Source: SZUA-229 sp041589455
GTDB taxonomy: Bacteria; Pseudomonadota; Gammaproteobacteria; SZUA-229
Reading direction: 5' to 3'
NCBI GenBank assembly: GCA_041589455.1
Contig: JBFHVQ010000006.1
Location: forward strand, 1 to 61,477
DNA length: 61,477 bases
In this document: in pieces, positions 45,580 through 54,450 of the stretch
Position numbering within the stretch: position 1 is the first letter of the stretch
How the letters are laid out: every line of letters begins with the position of its first letter
The notes under the pieces: generated by a model
What the model was told of the DNA's origin: nothing
The model's database searches: none
What the model saw: the letters and a program-made list of their open reading frames with translations, nothing else
Made by a program: the position numbers and the translations under genes

Positions 45580-45774
45580 CAACTCAGGACTTTCTCTACA
45601 CCCTTCATCAAGTCTAAAAGTGCTAGCAATATCAGTAACTTAAACACTTCAATGATAATTTAATTTTTACAGACTAAACTTCTAGAATCAGTGACTCAAA
45701 CCGCTTGGTCTTCAGACAACAACTACTACGAATCATCAGGATATTTATATAATCCCCAGCATAAGGACTCGACA

Positions 45775-46590
45775 ATGAAACCTATAATAAGTTTTCTCTT
45801 ATTGATATTTATTGCACCAACAGCCTTTTCAAATGATGACTTTCCTGGGCGCAAAACCTACCCACTGATTCCCTATATTGAACTAGAGCAGTTATATCAA
45901 GAGCGCGATAAGGTGGTGTTTGTCGACACACGCTCGTTACACGAATTTGAAACCCTGAGTATAAAAGGTGCCATACTTTTACCGCTTACCGCTCGAAGCA
46001 GTGAATTTTCAAAAACACTAACCCAGTTACGCTTAGAGAATCCGGATAAAAAAATTGTATTTTATTGTAATGGCCACAGCTGTATGAAATCTTACAAGGC
46101 AACCCAAAGAGCCAGCTCCTATGTTGGCCTGGATAATGTCTATGCCTTCGATGCGGGAATTTTTGACTGGGCTAACCAGTACCCAGATGAAACATTGCTG
46201 CTTGGTGAAGTACTGGGTGATCCCACCAAACTCATATCCAGTGAAAAATTCCAGGCCCACCTGCTACCGGTAGAAAAATTCGTAAAGACGGCAACGAAAG
46301 ATGTCGTTATTCTGGACATCAGGGATCGAATAGAACGAGCAGGCTTTTATATTTTTGCAGGACATGAATACTCTATTAGCATGGACACGAATGAAAAAAC
46401 CAGACTGGATGAGCTTTTTAAAAAAATTAAGGCTTCCAATAAAACATTATATGTATATGACATGGTCGGCAAGCAGATACGATGGTTCCAATACTATATT
46501 GAATCAAAAGGCATTAAGAAGTACTACTTTATGAAAGGCGGTGCCGACGAGTTTTATAAATTACCGAACGAAACATGGATGGATAGTTAA
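45775..46590 (+). CDS. Exported rhodanese-domain protein
   Basis: A 271-residue secreted protein. ATG 45775 gives a clear signal peptide (MKPIISFLLLIFIAPTAFSN) preceded by AAGGA at 45762-45766; a longer in-frame start at 45691 is rejected because it puts 28 polar residues before the signal. The first rhodanese domain (about 30-150) has VVFVDTRSLHEFETLSIKGA and a catalytic-type Cys in VFYCNGHSCMKS (C98, with C103 close by). A second rhodanese-like region (about 180-265, VVILDIRDRIERAG) lacks the Cys (LYVYDMVGKQIRW). It could move sulfane sulfur in the periplasm, but that is inferred. No operon partner. Confidence 0.78.
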   Translation: MKPIISFLLLIFIAPTAFSNDDFPGRKTYPLIPYIELEQLYQERDKVVFVDTRSLHEFETLSIKGAILLPLTARSSEFSKTLTQLRLENPDKKIVFYCNGHSCMKSYKATQRASSYVGLDNVYAFDAGIFDWANQYPDETLLLGEVLGDPTKLISSEKFQAHLLPVEKFVKTATKDVVILDIRDRIERAGFYIFAGHEYSISMDTNEKTRLDELFKKIKASNKTLYVYDMVGKQIRWFQYYIESKGIKKYYFMKGGADEFYKLPNETWMDS

Positions 46591-46716
46591 TTAAGACACA
46601 ACCTGTAAATTTTTACTACTGTGTAACAAAATAACGAATAGGTGCTTAGCTTTAAATGACGATTTACTGGCTTTGTGCCATTTAAAAAATGAAAGCAGAG
46701 ATGCAAAACTAAAAAA

Positions 46717-47088
46717 CTAGACCCGCTCTATTAACTCTACGCCGTTTCCGTCTGGATCGCGACAAAACAGCGCGCGACGTCCCGAAAGGCTTTTGCTATA
46801 GGCGAGCTGATGTTGCTGGAGAAGCGCCTCATAAGTCGCCAGATCATCCACCGAAAAAGCTACATGTCTATCCCTGCCACCGTGTTCAGGCCTTCCCGAT
46901 ACCGGGTCTGGGTTGGGCACTTCCAGCAGATGAATCTGCTGCCCGCCAAGCTGCAACCAGGCACCGGGGAACCCCAACTCAGGACGATCCTCTGATAGCG
47001 GTATGCCCAGCACCTTATTATAGAATTCAATCGATTTCTGGGTATCTGCCACAACGAGGCTAACATGATGCACTGATAAAACTGCCAC
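46717..47088 (-). CDS. VOC (glyoxalase/bleomycin-resistance) family protein
   Basis: A 123-residue single-domain vicinal-oxygen-chelate protein with two beta-alpha-beta-beta modules. It begins VLSVHHVSLVVADTQKSIEF (metal His) and contains RHVAFSVDDL (second His) and DPDGNGVELIERV (Glu ligand). It resembles lactoylglutathione lyase-like and fosfomycin-resistance-type proteins, but the substrate cannot be deduced. Single gene, divergent from dapC. Confidence 0.85.
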   Translation of the reverse strand: MAVLSVHHVSLVVADTQKSIEFYNKVLGIPLSEDRPELGFPGAWLQLGGQQIHLLEVPNPDPVSGRPEHGGRDRHVAFSVDDLATYEALLQQHQLAYSKSLSGRRALFCRDPDGNGVELIERV

Positions 47089-47173
47089 TAATATCCCCAG
47101 TTAGCCCCAATTCGGGACTATTTTGACTTATAATATGCCGCCTTTAGCGACACTGAATACTGCAATATTGTAC

Positions 47174-48370
47174 ATGAACTCTGATCTGAATCGACTACAG
47201 CCCTACCCGTTCGAGAAGCTGGCACAGCTAAAAGCCGCGGTTACGCCTGATGAGGCATTAGCTCACATTGCCCTGTCCATTGGCGAACCCAAGCACACGC
47301 CTCCGGCTTTTGTACTGGATGAGCTGGCGCAGGCACTGCCTAAAATAGCCAGTTACCCGCTAACCAAAGGCACTCTGGAGCTACGTCAGGCCATTGCCAA
47401 CTGGCTTAGCAATCGCTTCAGGCTACCTGAGGGCAGCCTGGATGCTGAGCAGCATATCCTGCCGGTGAACGGCACTCGCGAAGCACTATTTGCTTTTGCA
47501 CAGGCCATGGTCAACCGTGTCGATGATGCACTGGTATGCATGCCAAACCCGTTTTATCAGATATATGAAGGTGCGGCGTTTCTTGCCGGAGCAGCCCCCT
47601 ACTTCTATAACACTACACGGGATACCGACTACCTGCCAGACTTCGAGTCGATTAGCGATGACACCTGGAAACGTTGTCAGTTAATTTATATCTGTACACC
47701 GGGTAACCCCACAGGTGCTGTGATATCCAAACAGCAGATGCAATGGCTGATTAACAAGGCCGAAGAATTTGATTTCATTATTGCCTCAGATGAATGCTAC
47801 TCTGAAATTTATTTCGATGATGAAAAGCCACCTTGTGGTCTACTGGAAGCGGCTGCCGAAATGGGCAACACCGATTACAAACGTTGTGTCGTTTTCCATA
47901 GCCTGTCGAAGCGCTCCAACTTACCGGGTTTGCGTTCAGGCTTTGTCGCTGGCGACGCAGATATCATGCAGGCGTTTTTAAAATATCGGACCTATCATGG
48001 CTGCGCGATGTCTGGTCATCATCAACATGCCAGCATTATTGCCTGGAATGATGAACAGCATGTGATTGAGAATCGCACCCTGTATCGACAGAAGTTTAAT
48101 ACTGTACTGGAAATTCTTTCACCACATATGGACGTTAAACTGCCAGATGCAGGATTTTATCTGTGGCCACAAACACCCATTGCCGATACCGACTTTGCAC
48201 AACAGCTGTTTGCACAGAAAAACATTACCGCATTACCCGGGCAATACCTGTCTCGTGAGGTGAATGGTATTAACCCCGGCGCAAACCATATTCGTATGGC
48301 TCTGGTGGCCACCCTTGAGGAAACCACCGAAGCTGCTGAACGAATCAGAGATTTTATACAAACGCTTTAG
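47174..48370 (+). CDS. dapC: N-succinyldiaminopimelate aminotransferase
   Basis: A class I/II PLP aminotransferase of 398 residues from ATG 47174, making N-succinyl-LL-diaminopimelate in lysine synthesis. It begins MNSDLNRLQPYPFEKLAQLK, the usual DapC opening; an in-frame ATG at 47123 would add 17 residues with no match. The PLP Lys lies in FHSLSKRSNLPGLRSGFVAG, and the Asn, Asp and Tyr of the PLP pocket are in CTPGNPTG and ASDECYSEIYF. dapD, the preceding enzyme of the pathway, follows 42 nt later, which fixes the assignment. Confidence 0.93.
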   Translation: MNSDLNRLQPYPFEKLAQLKAAVTPDEALAHIALSIGEPKHTPPAFVLDELAQALPKIASYPLTKGTLELRQAIANWLSNRFRLPEGSLDAEQHILPVNGTREALFAFAQAMVNRVDDALVCMPNPFYQIYEGAAFLAGAAPYFYNTTRDTDYLPDFESISDDTWKRCQLIYICTPGNPTGAVISKQQMQWLINKAEEFDFIIASDECYSEIYFDDEKPPCGLLEAAAEMGNTDYKRCVVFHSLSKRSNLPGLRSGFVAGDADIMQAFLKYRTYHGCAMSGHHQHASIIAWNDEQHVIENRTLYRQKFNTVLEILSPHMDVKLPDAGFYLWPQTPIADTDFAQQLFAQKNITALPGQYLSREVNGINPGANHIRMALVATLEETTEAAERIRDFIQTL

Positions 48371-48412
48371 AACATAAAAAAGCATACTTTTTAATAAACT
48401 GGGAGACCCCCG

Positions 48413-49237
48413 ATGAGCGATTTACAAACAGTCATCGAAGAAGCCTTTGAACGACGCGCAGACATTACGCCACGTAATGTAGAAACCCACGTACGTGAAG
48501 CCGTAGAAGAAGCCATTGCTATGCTGGATTCAGGCCAGGCACGTGTTGCTGAAAAAACCTCTGGCGACTGGGTTGTTAATGAATGGTTAAAAAAAGCGGT
48601 ACTGCTGTCTTTCCGCATTAACGACAATGAATTTATCAAGGGTGGTTTCACTAACTACTACGATAAAGTGGAATCTAAATTTGCTGATTACAACACCCGC
48701 GACTTCCGTGAGTCTGGTGTGCGTGTTGTTCCACCAGCAACTGCACGTAAAGGTTCTTACATTGCACCTAGCGTTGTTATGATGCCATCTTATGTAAACA
48801 TTGGTGCATATGTTGATAGCGGCACCATGGTTGATACCTGGGCGACTGTTGGCTCATGTGCACAAATTGGTAAAAACGTTCACCTTTCAGGCGGCGTTGG
48901 TATCGGTGGTGTTTTAGAACCCTTACAGGCAGCGCCAACCATTATCGAAGACAACTGCTTTATCGGCGCACGTTCCGAAGTGGTTGAAGGCGTTATCGTT
49001 GAAGAAGGCTCGGTTATTTCAATGGGTGTTTACATTGGCCAGAGCACTAAAATCTTTAACCGTATGACTGGTGAAATCACTTACGGCCGTATTCCCAAAG
49101 GCTCTGTGGTTGTATCAGGTAACCTGCCATCGAAAGACGGTACTTACAGCCTGTACTGTGCAGTCATTGTTAAGCAGGTTGATGAGAAGACTTTAGGCAA
49201 GGTAGGTATTAACGAATTACTTCGTGATATCGACTAA
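48413..49237 (+). CDS. dapD: Tetrahydrodipicolinate N-succinyltransferase
   Basis: This 274-residue enzyme succinylates tetrahydrodipicolinate, a step of lysine and peptidoglycan diaminopimelate synthesis. An N-terminal helical domain is followed by a left-handed beta helix of hexapeptide repeats (about 105-225), with VMMPSYVNIGAYVDSGTMVD, VHLSGGVGIGGVLEPLQA and FIGARSEVVEGVIVEEGSVI. The length equals that of E. coli DapD. GGGAG lies before the ATG. Downstream is a long palindrome. Confidence 0.96.
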   Translation: MSDLQTVIEEAFERRADITPRNVETHVREAVEEAIAMLDSGQARVAEKTSGDWVVNEWLKKAVLLSFRINDNEFIKGGFTNYYDKVESKFADYNTRDFRESGVRVVPPATARKGSYIAPSVVMMPSYVNIGAYVDSGTMVDTWATVGSCAQIGKNVHLSGGVGIGGVLEPLQAAPTIIEDNCFIGARSEVVEGVIVEEGSVISMGVYIGQSTKIFNRMTGEITYGRIPKGSVVVSGNLPSKDGTYSLYCAVIVKQVDEKTLGKVGINELLRDID

Positions 49238-49260
49238 TCGCTAACAGCAATTCTCCGCAA

Positions 49261-49347
49261 ATGCACGCTATTAATCGCAAATTAATAATGGGGATCAGGT
49301 TTTCGCCTTCAACGCAAAACCTGCCATTTAGCGATTAATGCGTGCAT
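49261..49347. repeat. Long nested palindrome downstream of dapD
   Basis: The outer arms ATGCACGCTATTAATCGC (49261-49278) and GCGATTAATGCGTGCAT (49331-49347) pair over 17 bp with one bulged T, and GCA/TGC just outside extends them. Inside, AATGG pairs with CCATT. An inner hairpin pairs CAGGTTTT-GC (49296-49306, one bulged C) with GCAAAACCTG (49314-49323) around a 7-nt loop. The whole 87-nt unit can fold into one long hairpin. It starts 23 nt after dapD. It could be a terminator or RNase-processed 3' structure, a small RNA, or a MITE/REP-like element. No T-run and no flanking duplication is visible. Confidence 0.7.
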
Positions 49348-49378
49348 ATGCAGTCTCAGATTTTTATAACCATCCATT

Positions 49379-49558
49379 ATGAATAAACTCACCGGTAAAC
49401 GATTTATTATTAGTGGCATGACCATTTAAATCGTTTCAGACATGGTTGATAACTGGGAAACGAAAAATATCACGACCCATGAAACCATCCTGATGAAAAA
49501 GTCTGTTCTTGAGAGTACGATTAGACTGGATAAGGCAGAAGAGATCACGCATACATAA
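49379..49558 (+). pseudogene. Small conserved-type protein gene broken by an in-frame TAA
   Basis: From ATG 49379 the frame reads 16 codons (MNKLTGKRFIISGMTI), a TAA at 49427-49429, then continues open for 42 codons (IVSDMVDNWETKNITTHETI, then LMKKSVLESTIRLDKAEEIT) to a TAA at 49556. The joined product would be a compact protein of about 59 residues with a strand-rich start and a charged helical end, which looks like a genuine small protein. One nonsense change (for example GAA to TAA) explains the break. I recall similar short hypothetical proteins in gammaproteobacteria but cannot name a family. Confidence 0.5.
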
Positions 49559-49892
49559 TTTATTAATAACCAGATTCACACTTCACTCAGCCAGGTACCC
49601 AGGCTTACGCTATGCCATATGCTAATTAAATTAGTTAGCCAATAAAAGGATTACCTGCAGCACTTATTTGTCTATCGATAGATATATTCGTTACCTGCTT
49701 AAGCTGTAAATCATAATAATGCTATTAGGTGTCGGTAACCATTTATTTTCGGCAACATACACAAAGGGAACTGACCTCATTATTCGCTTTCTCATAGGTG
49801 ATGGCATGATAATACTGTTTTATTTCATACAAATTAATTTGATGTGAAAACATTAGTCAGTTATATCTAAAGATATACTATCCACTTTTGGG

Positions 49893-50438
49893 TTATGTGG
49901 GCTTATCTGAGTTTTTATTTTTAGAATACTCGTATTCCGGATAAATCGCTTTGAGACACTCTGGACAAATTCCATGACTAAACTTGGCTTCTGAATGTGA
50001 ATGAATATATGATTCTATTTGATTCCAGTACCCCTCATCGTCTCTGATTTTTTTGCACGAAGAACAAATAGGAAGTAGCCCTTGCAATGTCTTTAACTCT
50101 TTTTTCGTCTCCTGAATTATCTTTATTGAGAGTAGAGCTGTGACCCATATTGCAAATAATGCTAACGCACGATTCATAATAACTTTCCAATGCTCGCCAC
50201 CTTCAGGAGACAAAAAATAACCAAGAATCGTCAATAATGAACAGAATATTGCAGAATAAATTGTAAATTTAATACTCTCAGACTTTAACGAAACAAGAAT
50301 CACGAGAATATAAGGAACACCTCCTGCCACACCAAGTGGAATCATCATATCAATAGTAAATATAATGGCACTGATAACCAGGCACACAAGAGCACAAACA
50401 GGTAAAGAATGACAGTACAATAGCTTATCCGGCGCCAT
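49893..50438 (-). CDS. Membrane protein with orphan C-terminal CxxC sensor-type motif
   Basis: A 181-residue protein. Four hydrophobic segments lie at about 12-30, 33-50, 57-76 and 86-106, followed by a helical linker (QETKKELKTLQGLLPI). The C-terminus has ICSSCKKIRDDEGYWNQIES and HGICPECLKAIYP: CSSC at 125-128 and HGICPEC at 155-161. This C-terminal motif is usually fused to PAS, GAF or response-regulator modules in two-component systems; here it stands alone after a membrane domain. It probably binds a metal or is redox active. No partner kinase is adjacent. Function is unknown. Confidence 0.75.
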   Translation of the reverse strand: MAPDKLLYCHSLPVCALVCLVISAIIFTIDMMIPLGVAGGVPYILVILVSLKSESIKFTIYSAIFCSLLTILGYFLSPEGGEHWKVIMNRALALFAIWVTALLSIKIIQETKKELKTLQGLLPICSSCKKIRDDEGYWNQIESYIHSHSEAKFSHGICPECLKAIYPEYEYSKNKNSDKPT

Positions 50439-51637
50439 ATTAAATAAGCCCTGTTTTCTGGTGATTGATAAAACACATACAAATTAATTAGACGCAATTA
50501 TTAAATCTGTCAATATCATATACATACAATCATAAACTGCCATAGACAGGAACGATTAGATGCGATTGATTAAATAAATAGACTTGACACATAGTAATAC
50601 GAACAATTCCAACTTGTCGGCACCCGTTTAATACTTTACTAAACGCATATATCGTGCATCTCTCAATAAATAAATTGAATCAGACTTCTGAATATTAAGT
50701 TTGCATACTACTCAGATCAAAGTATAGTTTAGCGGATGAAGCCATGAAACAAACCTGCTCATTCCTGATAATATCTCAGCATGCTTTTTACAGGTTTTCG
50801 CAGCTTCAGTAGCCTTGCCTTTGTTTCAGCATTCGGAGCGAATCCGATATAAAACCTCTACTTCCAGGCCTTAATGATATCCTGATGAAAAAACCGCTAT
50901 TCCTTTGAATTGTTCATCAGATTTAAGCAAAATATTCCACAAGCAATAGCCATATTCAGCGTACAGACTGTGGCTATAGACACATGTCACTCTGCCAACC
51001 AACTTCATGATTTAGCGAATCACCTGAGCTGACTCAGCTGGATCAAAGCTGTAGTACCTCTTACACAGTCATAGAGGACACAACCACAAATAAACTTGAT
51101 ATCTGATATATCAGCAACTTGCAGACTAATACTCATCTTCTTGCTGTTTATTATTTCAAGTTTAGTGCTACATAAACAATTTCTGCTAGCCTAATAACAA
51201 AAATAGATCGTTACAATTAGCTTTATGAATTAAACGCCTAAAAACAGAACTCATAATATTGAAAAGTGTGATTTTCAACCGCACTCTTTGCGGCTTTAAA
51301 CACACGAATAATCGCAAATCATAAATTTATAGCTCTTTTATCCTGCTTCAGGATAACGCTATCGATGTAATAAGCAACCGCAAAATCTATTCCAAGTATT
51401 TGTATTTATACAACTTATTGAACAAACACAAAGATCATAATTTTCTACCTATACATTATATATATGTATTCCAGACTCACCAGGGTAAAAAGCATGTGAA
51501 TATTTTTTTGATAAACCTTATTGCTCATGACGCACTCTGGTTGTATAAACCACAAAAAATTCTGTAAGGATTTTGAACAGCTAGCGATAGCTATTGATAA
51601 CCAAGCTAAACACCTTCTGGTATGGAGAAGATAGTCA
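50439..51637. other. 1.2-kb gene-poor AT-rich region
   Basis: I see no intact gene in this stretch. Stops are frequent in all frames and the base composition is lower in GC than its neighbours. The only recognisable piece is the possible chemoreceptor tail at 50964-51053. The last 100 bases should hold the promoter of the SET gene. The region looks like decayed accessory DNA. Confidence 0.55.
50964..51053 (+). pseudogene. Possible remnant of a chemoreceptor C-terminus
   Basis: One plus-strand frame reads QTVAIDTCHSANQLHDLANH, then LS, a TGA at 51030, then LSWIKAV. The pattern SANQLHDLANHLS-x-LSWIKAV resembles the end of methyl-accepting chemotaxis proteins (helical ...QLxxLAxxLxxLVxxFKV). 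Nothing convincing remains upstream, so if real it is a short eroded fragment. Confidence 0.3.
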
Positions 51638-52120
51638 ATGAAAATATACCCAACTCACTATGGCAATAACCCATTATTCCCAAACATGGATGACTTTGAA
51701 GTCGTTATGAAAAATGACCAGTCTGGTCTGGGCGTGATTAGCTATAGATCATTTAGTAAGGGTGAGTTGATTGCACACATCACGGGTGAATTCATTAGAG
51801 ACATACGTCAACATAGCTTACAGATTGATGCAGAGAAACATCTATATGACACCTACTTCTCAGGTTACTTTCTTCATTCTTGCGAACCTAATATTTCACT
51901 GGACATGAAAAGCCTGACTGTCCATGCAGTTAAAGACATTGAGGCTTATGAGTTTCTTTATATGGACTACTCAGAGACAGAAGAAAAGCTGTTCAAGCAG
52001 TTTGCATGTAACTGTTGTTCGCCCTTATGCCGTGGCTGGATAACTGGACATAACGAATCCATTGATTTCGCTAGCACTGAATACCAGAACTTCAGAATGC
52101 TGAGTAAAATTGCGATATGA
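51638..52120 (+). CDS. SET-domain protein (putative lysine methyltransferase)
   Basis: A 160-residue stand-alone SET domain. The SET-N part is SGLGVISYRSFSKGELIAHI and TGEFI. The SET-C part has LHSCEPN at 79-85, FLYMDY at 106-111 with the catalytic-type Tyr, and a post-SET zinc cluster CNCCSPLCRGWITG (C124, C126, C127, C131). The Asn of the canonical NHSC motif is replaced by L79. There is no signal peptide, so it is cytoplasmic. Its stop overlaps the ATG of the next gene (ATGA), which implies coupled translation with the decarboxylase-like enzyme. The methyl acceptor is unknown. Confidence 0.85.
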   Translation: MKIYPTHYGNNPLFPNMDDFEVVMKNDQSGLGVISYRSFSKGELIAHITGEFIRDIRQHSLQIDAEKHLYDTYFSGYFLHSCEPNISLDMKSLTVHAVKDIEAYEFLYMDYSETEEKLFKQFACNCCSPLCRGWITGHNESIDFASTEYQNFRMLSKIAI

Positions 52121-53331
52121 CACATTCCAGTATTGCTAGCTGGTGGCATCGTCAAGACCTTTGTTACATAGATAATACACTACAGTTTGCTGCTCGGCAG
52201 GTGACCGAGCTGGCAAGCCAGTTTGCGACGCCAGCGTTTTACTATAATGCAAACCGCGTGACTGAAAAATTAAGTGATCTCCATGCAGCTCTGGAAAGCG
52301 CAGGATTTAGCGGACGTTTTAAAATCCACTATGCGATGAAAGCTAACCGCTTTGCCCCATTGTTAACGCATATGAAACAAACGGGCCTGTGCGGTATCGA
52401 CGCCTGCTCACCAGCAGAAGTTGAACATGCAATCAGCTGTGGATTTGCGCCATCGGATATCTCCTTTACCGCGACCAGTCTTTCCAGGACCGACCTGCAA
52501 CAGCTAAGCCAACTCAAGGACGTGTTTATTAACTGTGACTCGCTACACACCATCCGTAATATTGGAAAATTATGTCCAGGGCGCAATATTGGTATCAGGG
52601 TAAATCCAGAAATCGGTATTGGCTATGCCGATAATGAGAAGCTCCGTTATAGCAGTAAGGCCAGTACTAAATTTGGTATCTATAGAGAACAGTTCCAGGA
52701 TGCGATTGAGCTAGCCAGACAGTATGATTTGAAGATCACTAAAATACACTTCCATACTGGTTGTGGTTACCTGACTCAACAACTGGAACAATGGGACAAT
52801 ATCATCGAGGCCTGCTCCTGGTTTATTAAACAGATTGATACCATTACCGCTGTTAATGTTGGTGGAGGACTGGGGGTTCCACATACTGAATCGGACATCC
52901 CACTCGACCTTTCTATCTGGGCTGGGATCCTGGCTAAACATTTTGGCGATACGACATTTAATATTGAAATTGAGCCAGGTGATTATCTGGTCAAGGACTC
53001 TGGCATACTGCTACTGACAGTTAACTCTGTTGAGACAAAAAAGAGTACCTTATTTGTAGGTGTAGATGCTGGCTTTAATATCGCTGTTGAGCCAGCGGTA
53101 TATGGCCTGCCATTTTTACCGGTGCCAGTTAAGCTTAAACCGGGCAAAATGCAGACCTTAACGCTGGTTGGTAATATTAATGAGGCTCTGGATATATGGT
53201 ATCGCGATATAGAGTTACCGCCGGTAGCTGAAGACGATGTCATTGCCTTAATCAATGCAGGTGCTTATTCGTCATCTATGTCATCCAACCATTGTATGCG
53301 TGGCAAGTTTAAGGAGTTTTTACTCTTTTAA
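52117..53331 (+). CDS. Fold-type III PLP enzyme, diaminopimelate-decarboxylase-like with altered active site
   Basis: A 404-residue PLP enzyme related to diaminopimelate decarboxylase (LysA). The Schiff-base Lys is K75 in IHYAMKAN. HTGCG at 213-217, GGGLG at 249-253 and AGAYSSSMSSN at 381-391 keep the family layout. Two key motifs differ: EPGR is EPGDY (286-290), and the catalytic GPLCESGD is GNINEALD (352-359), so the Cys and Glu-Ser are missing. It should bind PLP, but is unlikely to be an ordinary DAP decarboxylase. It is fused by a 4-nt overlap to the SET gene. A palindrome ends the unit. Confidence 0.82.
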   Translation: MTHSSIASWWHRQDLCYIDNTLQFAARQVTELASQFATPAFYYNANRVTEKLSDLHAALESAGFSGRFKIHYAMKANRFAPLLTHMKQTGLCGIDACSPAEVEHAISCGFAPSDISFTATSLSRTDLQQLSQLKDVFINCDSLHTIRNIGKLCPGRNIGIRVNPEIGIGYADNEKLRYSSKASTKFGIYREQFQDAIELARQYDLKITKIHFHTGCGYLTQQLEQWDNIIEACSWFIKQIDTITAVNVGGGLGVPHTESDIPLDLSIWAGILAKHFGDTTFNIEIEPGDYLVKDSGILLLTVNSVETKKSTLFVGVDAGFNIAVEPAVYGLPFLPVPVKLKPGKMQTLTLVGNINEALDIWYRDIELPPVAEDDVIALINAGAYSSSMSSNHCMRGKFKEFLLF

Positions 53332-53346
53332 TCAGTGAACCCTGTC

Positions 53347-53381
53347 AGATATAGGTGTCTGATTTTTACGCACCTATATCT
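53347..53381. terminator. Stem-loop between convergent genes
   Basis: AGATATAGGTG at 53347-53357 and CACCTATATCT at 53371-53381 form a perfect 11-bp stem with a 13-nt loop containing TTTTT. It begins 16 nt after the decarboxylase-like gene and its right arm covers the last codons of the minus-strand gene. It could act as a bidirectional transcript end, although the T-run is in the loop rather than after the stem. Confidence 0.5.
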
Positions 53382-53941
53382 ATCCTTCCCATGAACAGGA
53401 TCTTTGCAGAAGCAATTCTTTCATAAAGCTTTAATTTCCTGATATGCGGTGGCCAGTTAATTAGAAAGGTCGCCATGGCATTCCATAATGACACCCAGGC
53501 TGCAATTGTCGTACCTTCTGAAAAAACATGACCCATCACTGTCTCAGTCATGGTTTCATATTGATTAAGCCATAACGAGACTAACAACATAAATACACCA
53601 ATCAAAAGCAATATCAGTGAACTCTGTTTCATACCTAGCCATTTACGCGACTCAAGACCATGTCGATATCTAAAATAATTATCAATGCTTGCTGTTAGCC
53701 GAACCTGTAAGTCCGCACTGGGTAAATCCCTGAGAGCAAACTGAATAACAAATTTCTCATTGCCAATTTCACTAATTGATTCCGTAATATAATCAACAAT
53801 ATCCTGGTCCAGTTCTTTTTTACTGTATGGCGTACAACGATCAAAGTCATTATATAGATCGGAGACTTTATCCACACTTATTACCAGTATGAGTTCACCA
53901 GCATCATTACGTTCATAACGTTCAAGTATCTCTTTTTTCAT
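53366..53941 (-). CDS. Unknown two-helix membrane protein
   Basis: A 191-residue protein. ATG 53941 (MKKEILERYERN) is preferred because GTGGAATT precedes it; a longer frame to 53977 adds 12 residues. The first 100 residues are cytoplasmic-looking, charged and helical (VDKVSDLYNDFDRCTPYSKK, EKFVIQFALRDLPSADLQ). Two membrane segments follow at about 107-126 and 145-163, with a conserved-looking FLINWPPHIRKLKLYERIAS region after the second. I do not recognise a named family. It converges with the decarboxylase-like gene. Confidence 0.65.
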   Translation of the reverse strand: MKKEILERYERNDAGELILVISVDKVSDLYNDFDRCTPYSKKELDQDIVDYITESISEIGNEKFVIQFALRDLPSADLQVRLTASIDNYFRYRHGLESRKWLGMKQSSLILLLIGVFMLLVSLWLNQYETMTETVMGHVFSEGTTIAAWVSLWNAMATFLINWPPHIRKLKLYERIASAKILFMGRIDIGA

Positions 53942-54450
53942 AATTCCACATATAATAGAAACAATCATTCCTGACATATATATCGCCTAACCACTAATTA
54001 CAATAGTCTGGATATATATTTTCGATCTTAAAAAAACATCAATTTTGATGCGATAAAGACCCGTTTAACCATTCAAAAACCGCCTCATATTTTTCTGCTT
54101 ATTGACACCCTGTGCATAAGGCACCTTTAATTAGAGGAGTGCCCTCAACTCAAAGCACGATATACCAGGCGCATCAATCCTCTCAATGGTTAATAAGCAG
54201 GTTTCTGATCAGATGCCCAGAATATGTACACCGGTGATATTCAAGAAAGACATTTATTAACCCTGCTCCATTATCATGATCTTGTTATATATGGATCGAG
54301 AACATCAAATTAATCAAAAAATCAGATCGTGACATGCTGTTTTATTTGCTTTACAGAATTTCATAAATCCAATAAAAATCTTCCGCATCGAGCCAGTCAA
54401 AAGACAATCAGCAACGAAATCACCTCAACATCACTCTGGGAGAACCAATT
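53942..54450. other. Gene-free spacer with an AT palindrome
   Basis: About 500 bases with no credible gene. ATATATATC near 53980 and GATATATAT near 54010 form a 9-bp AT-rich inverted repeat 25 nt apart, weak by itself. The right end holds GGGAG before the small gene at 54451. Confidence 0.5.

Noticed and set aside
49261..49347. Integron attC site
   Set aside because: The palindrome lacks the GTTRRRY and RYYYAAC core sites, and there is no integrase or cassette array.
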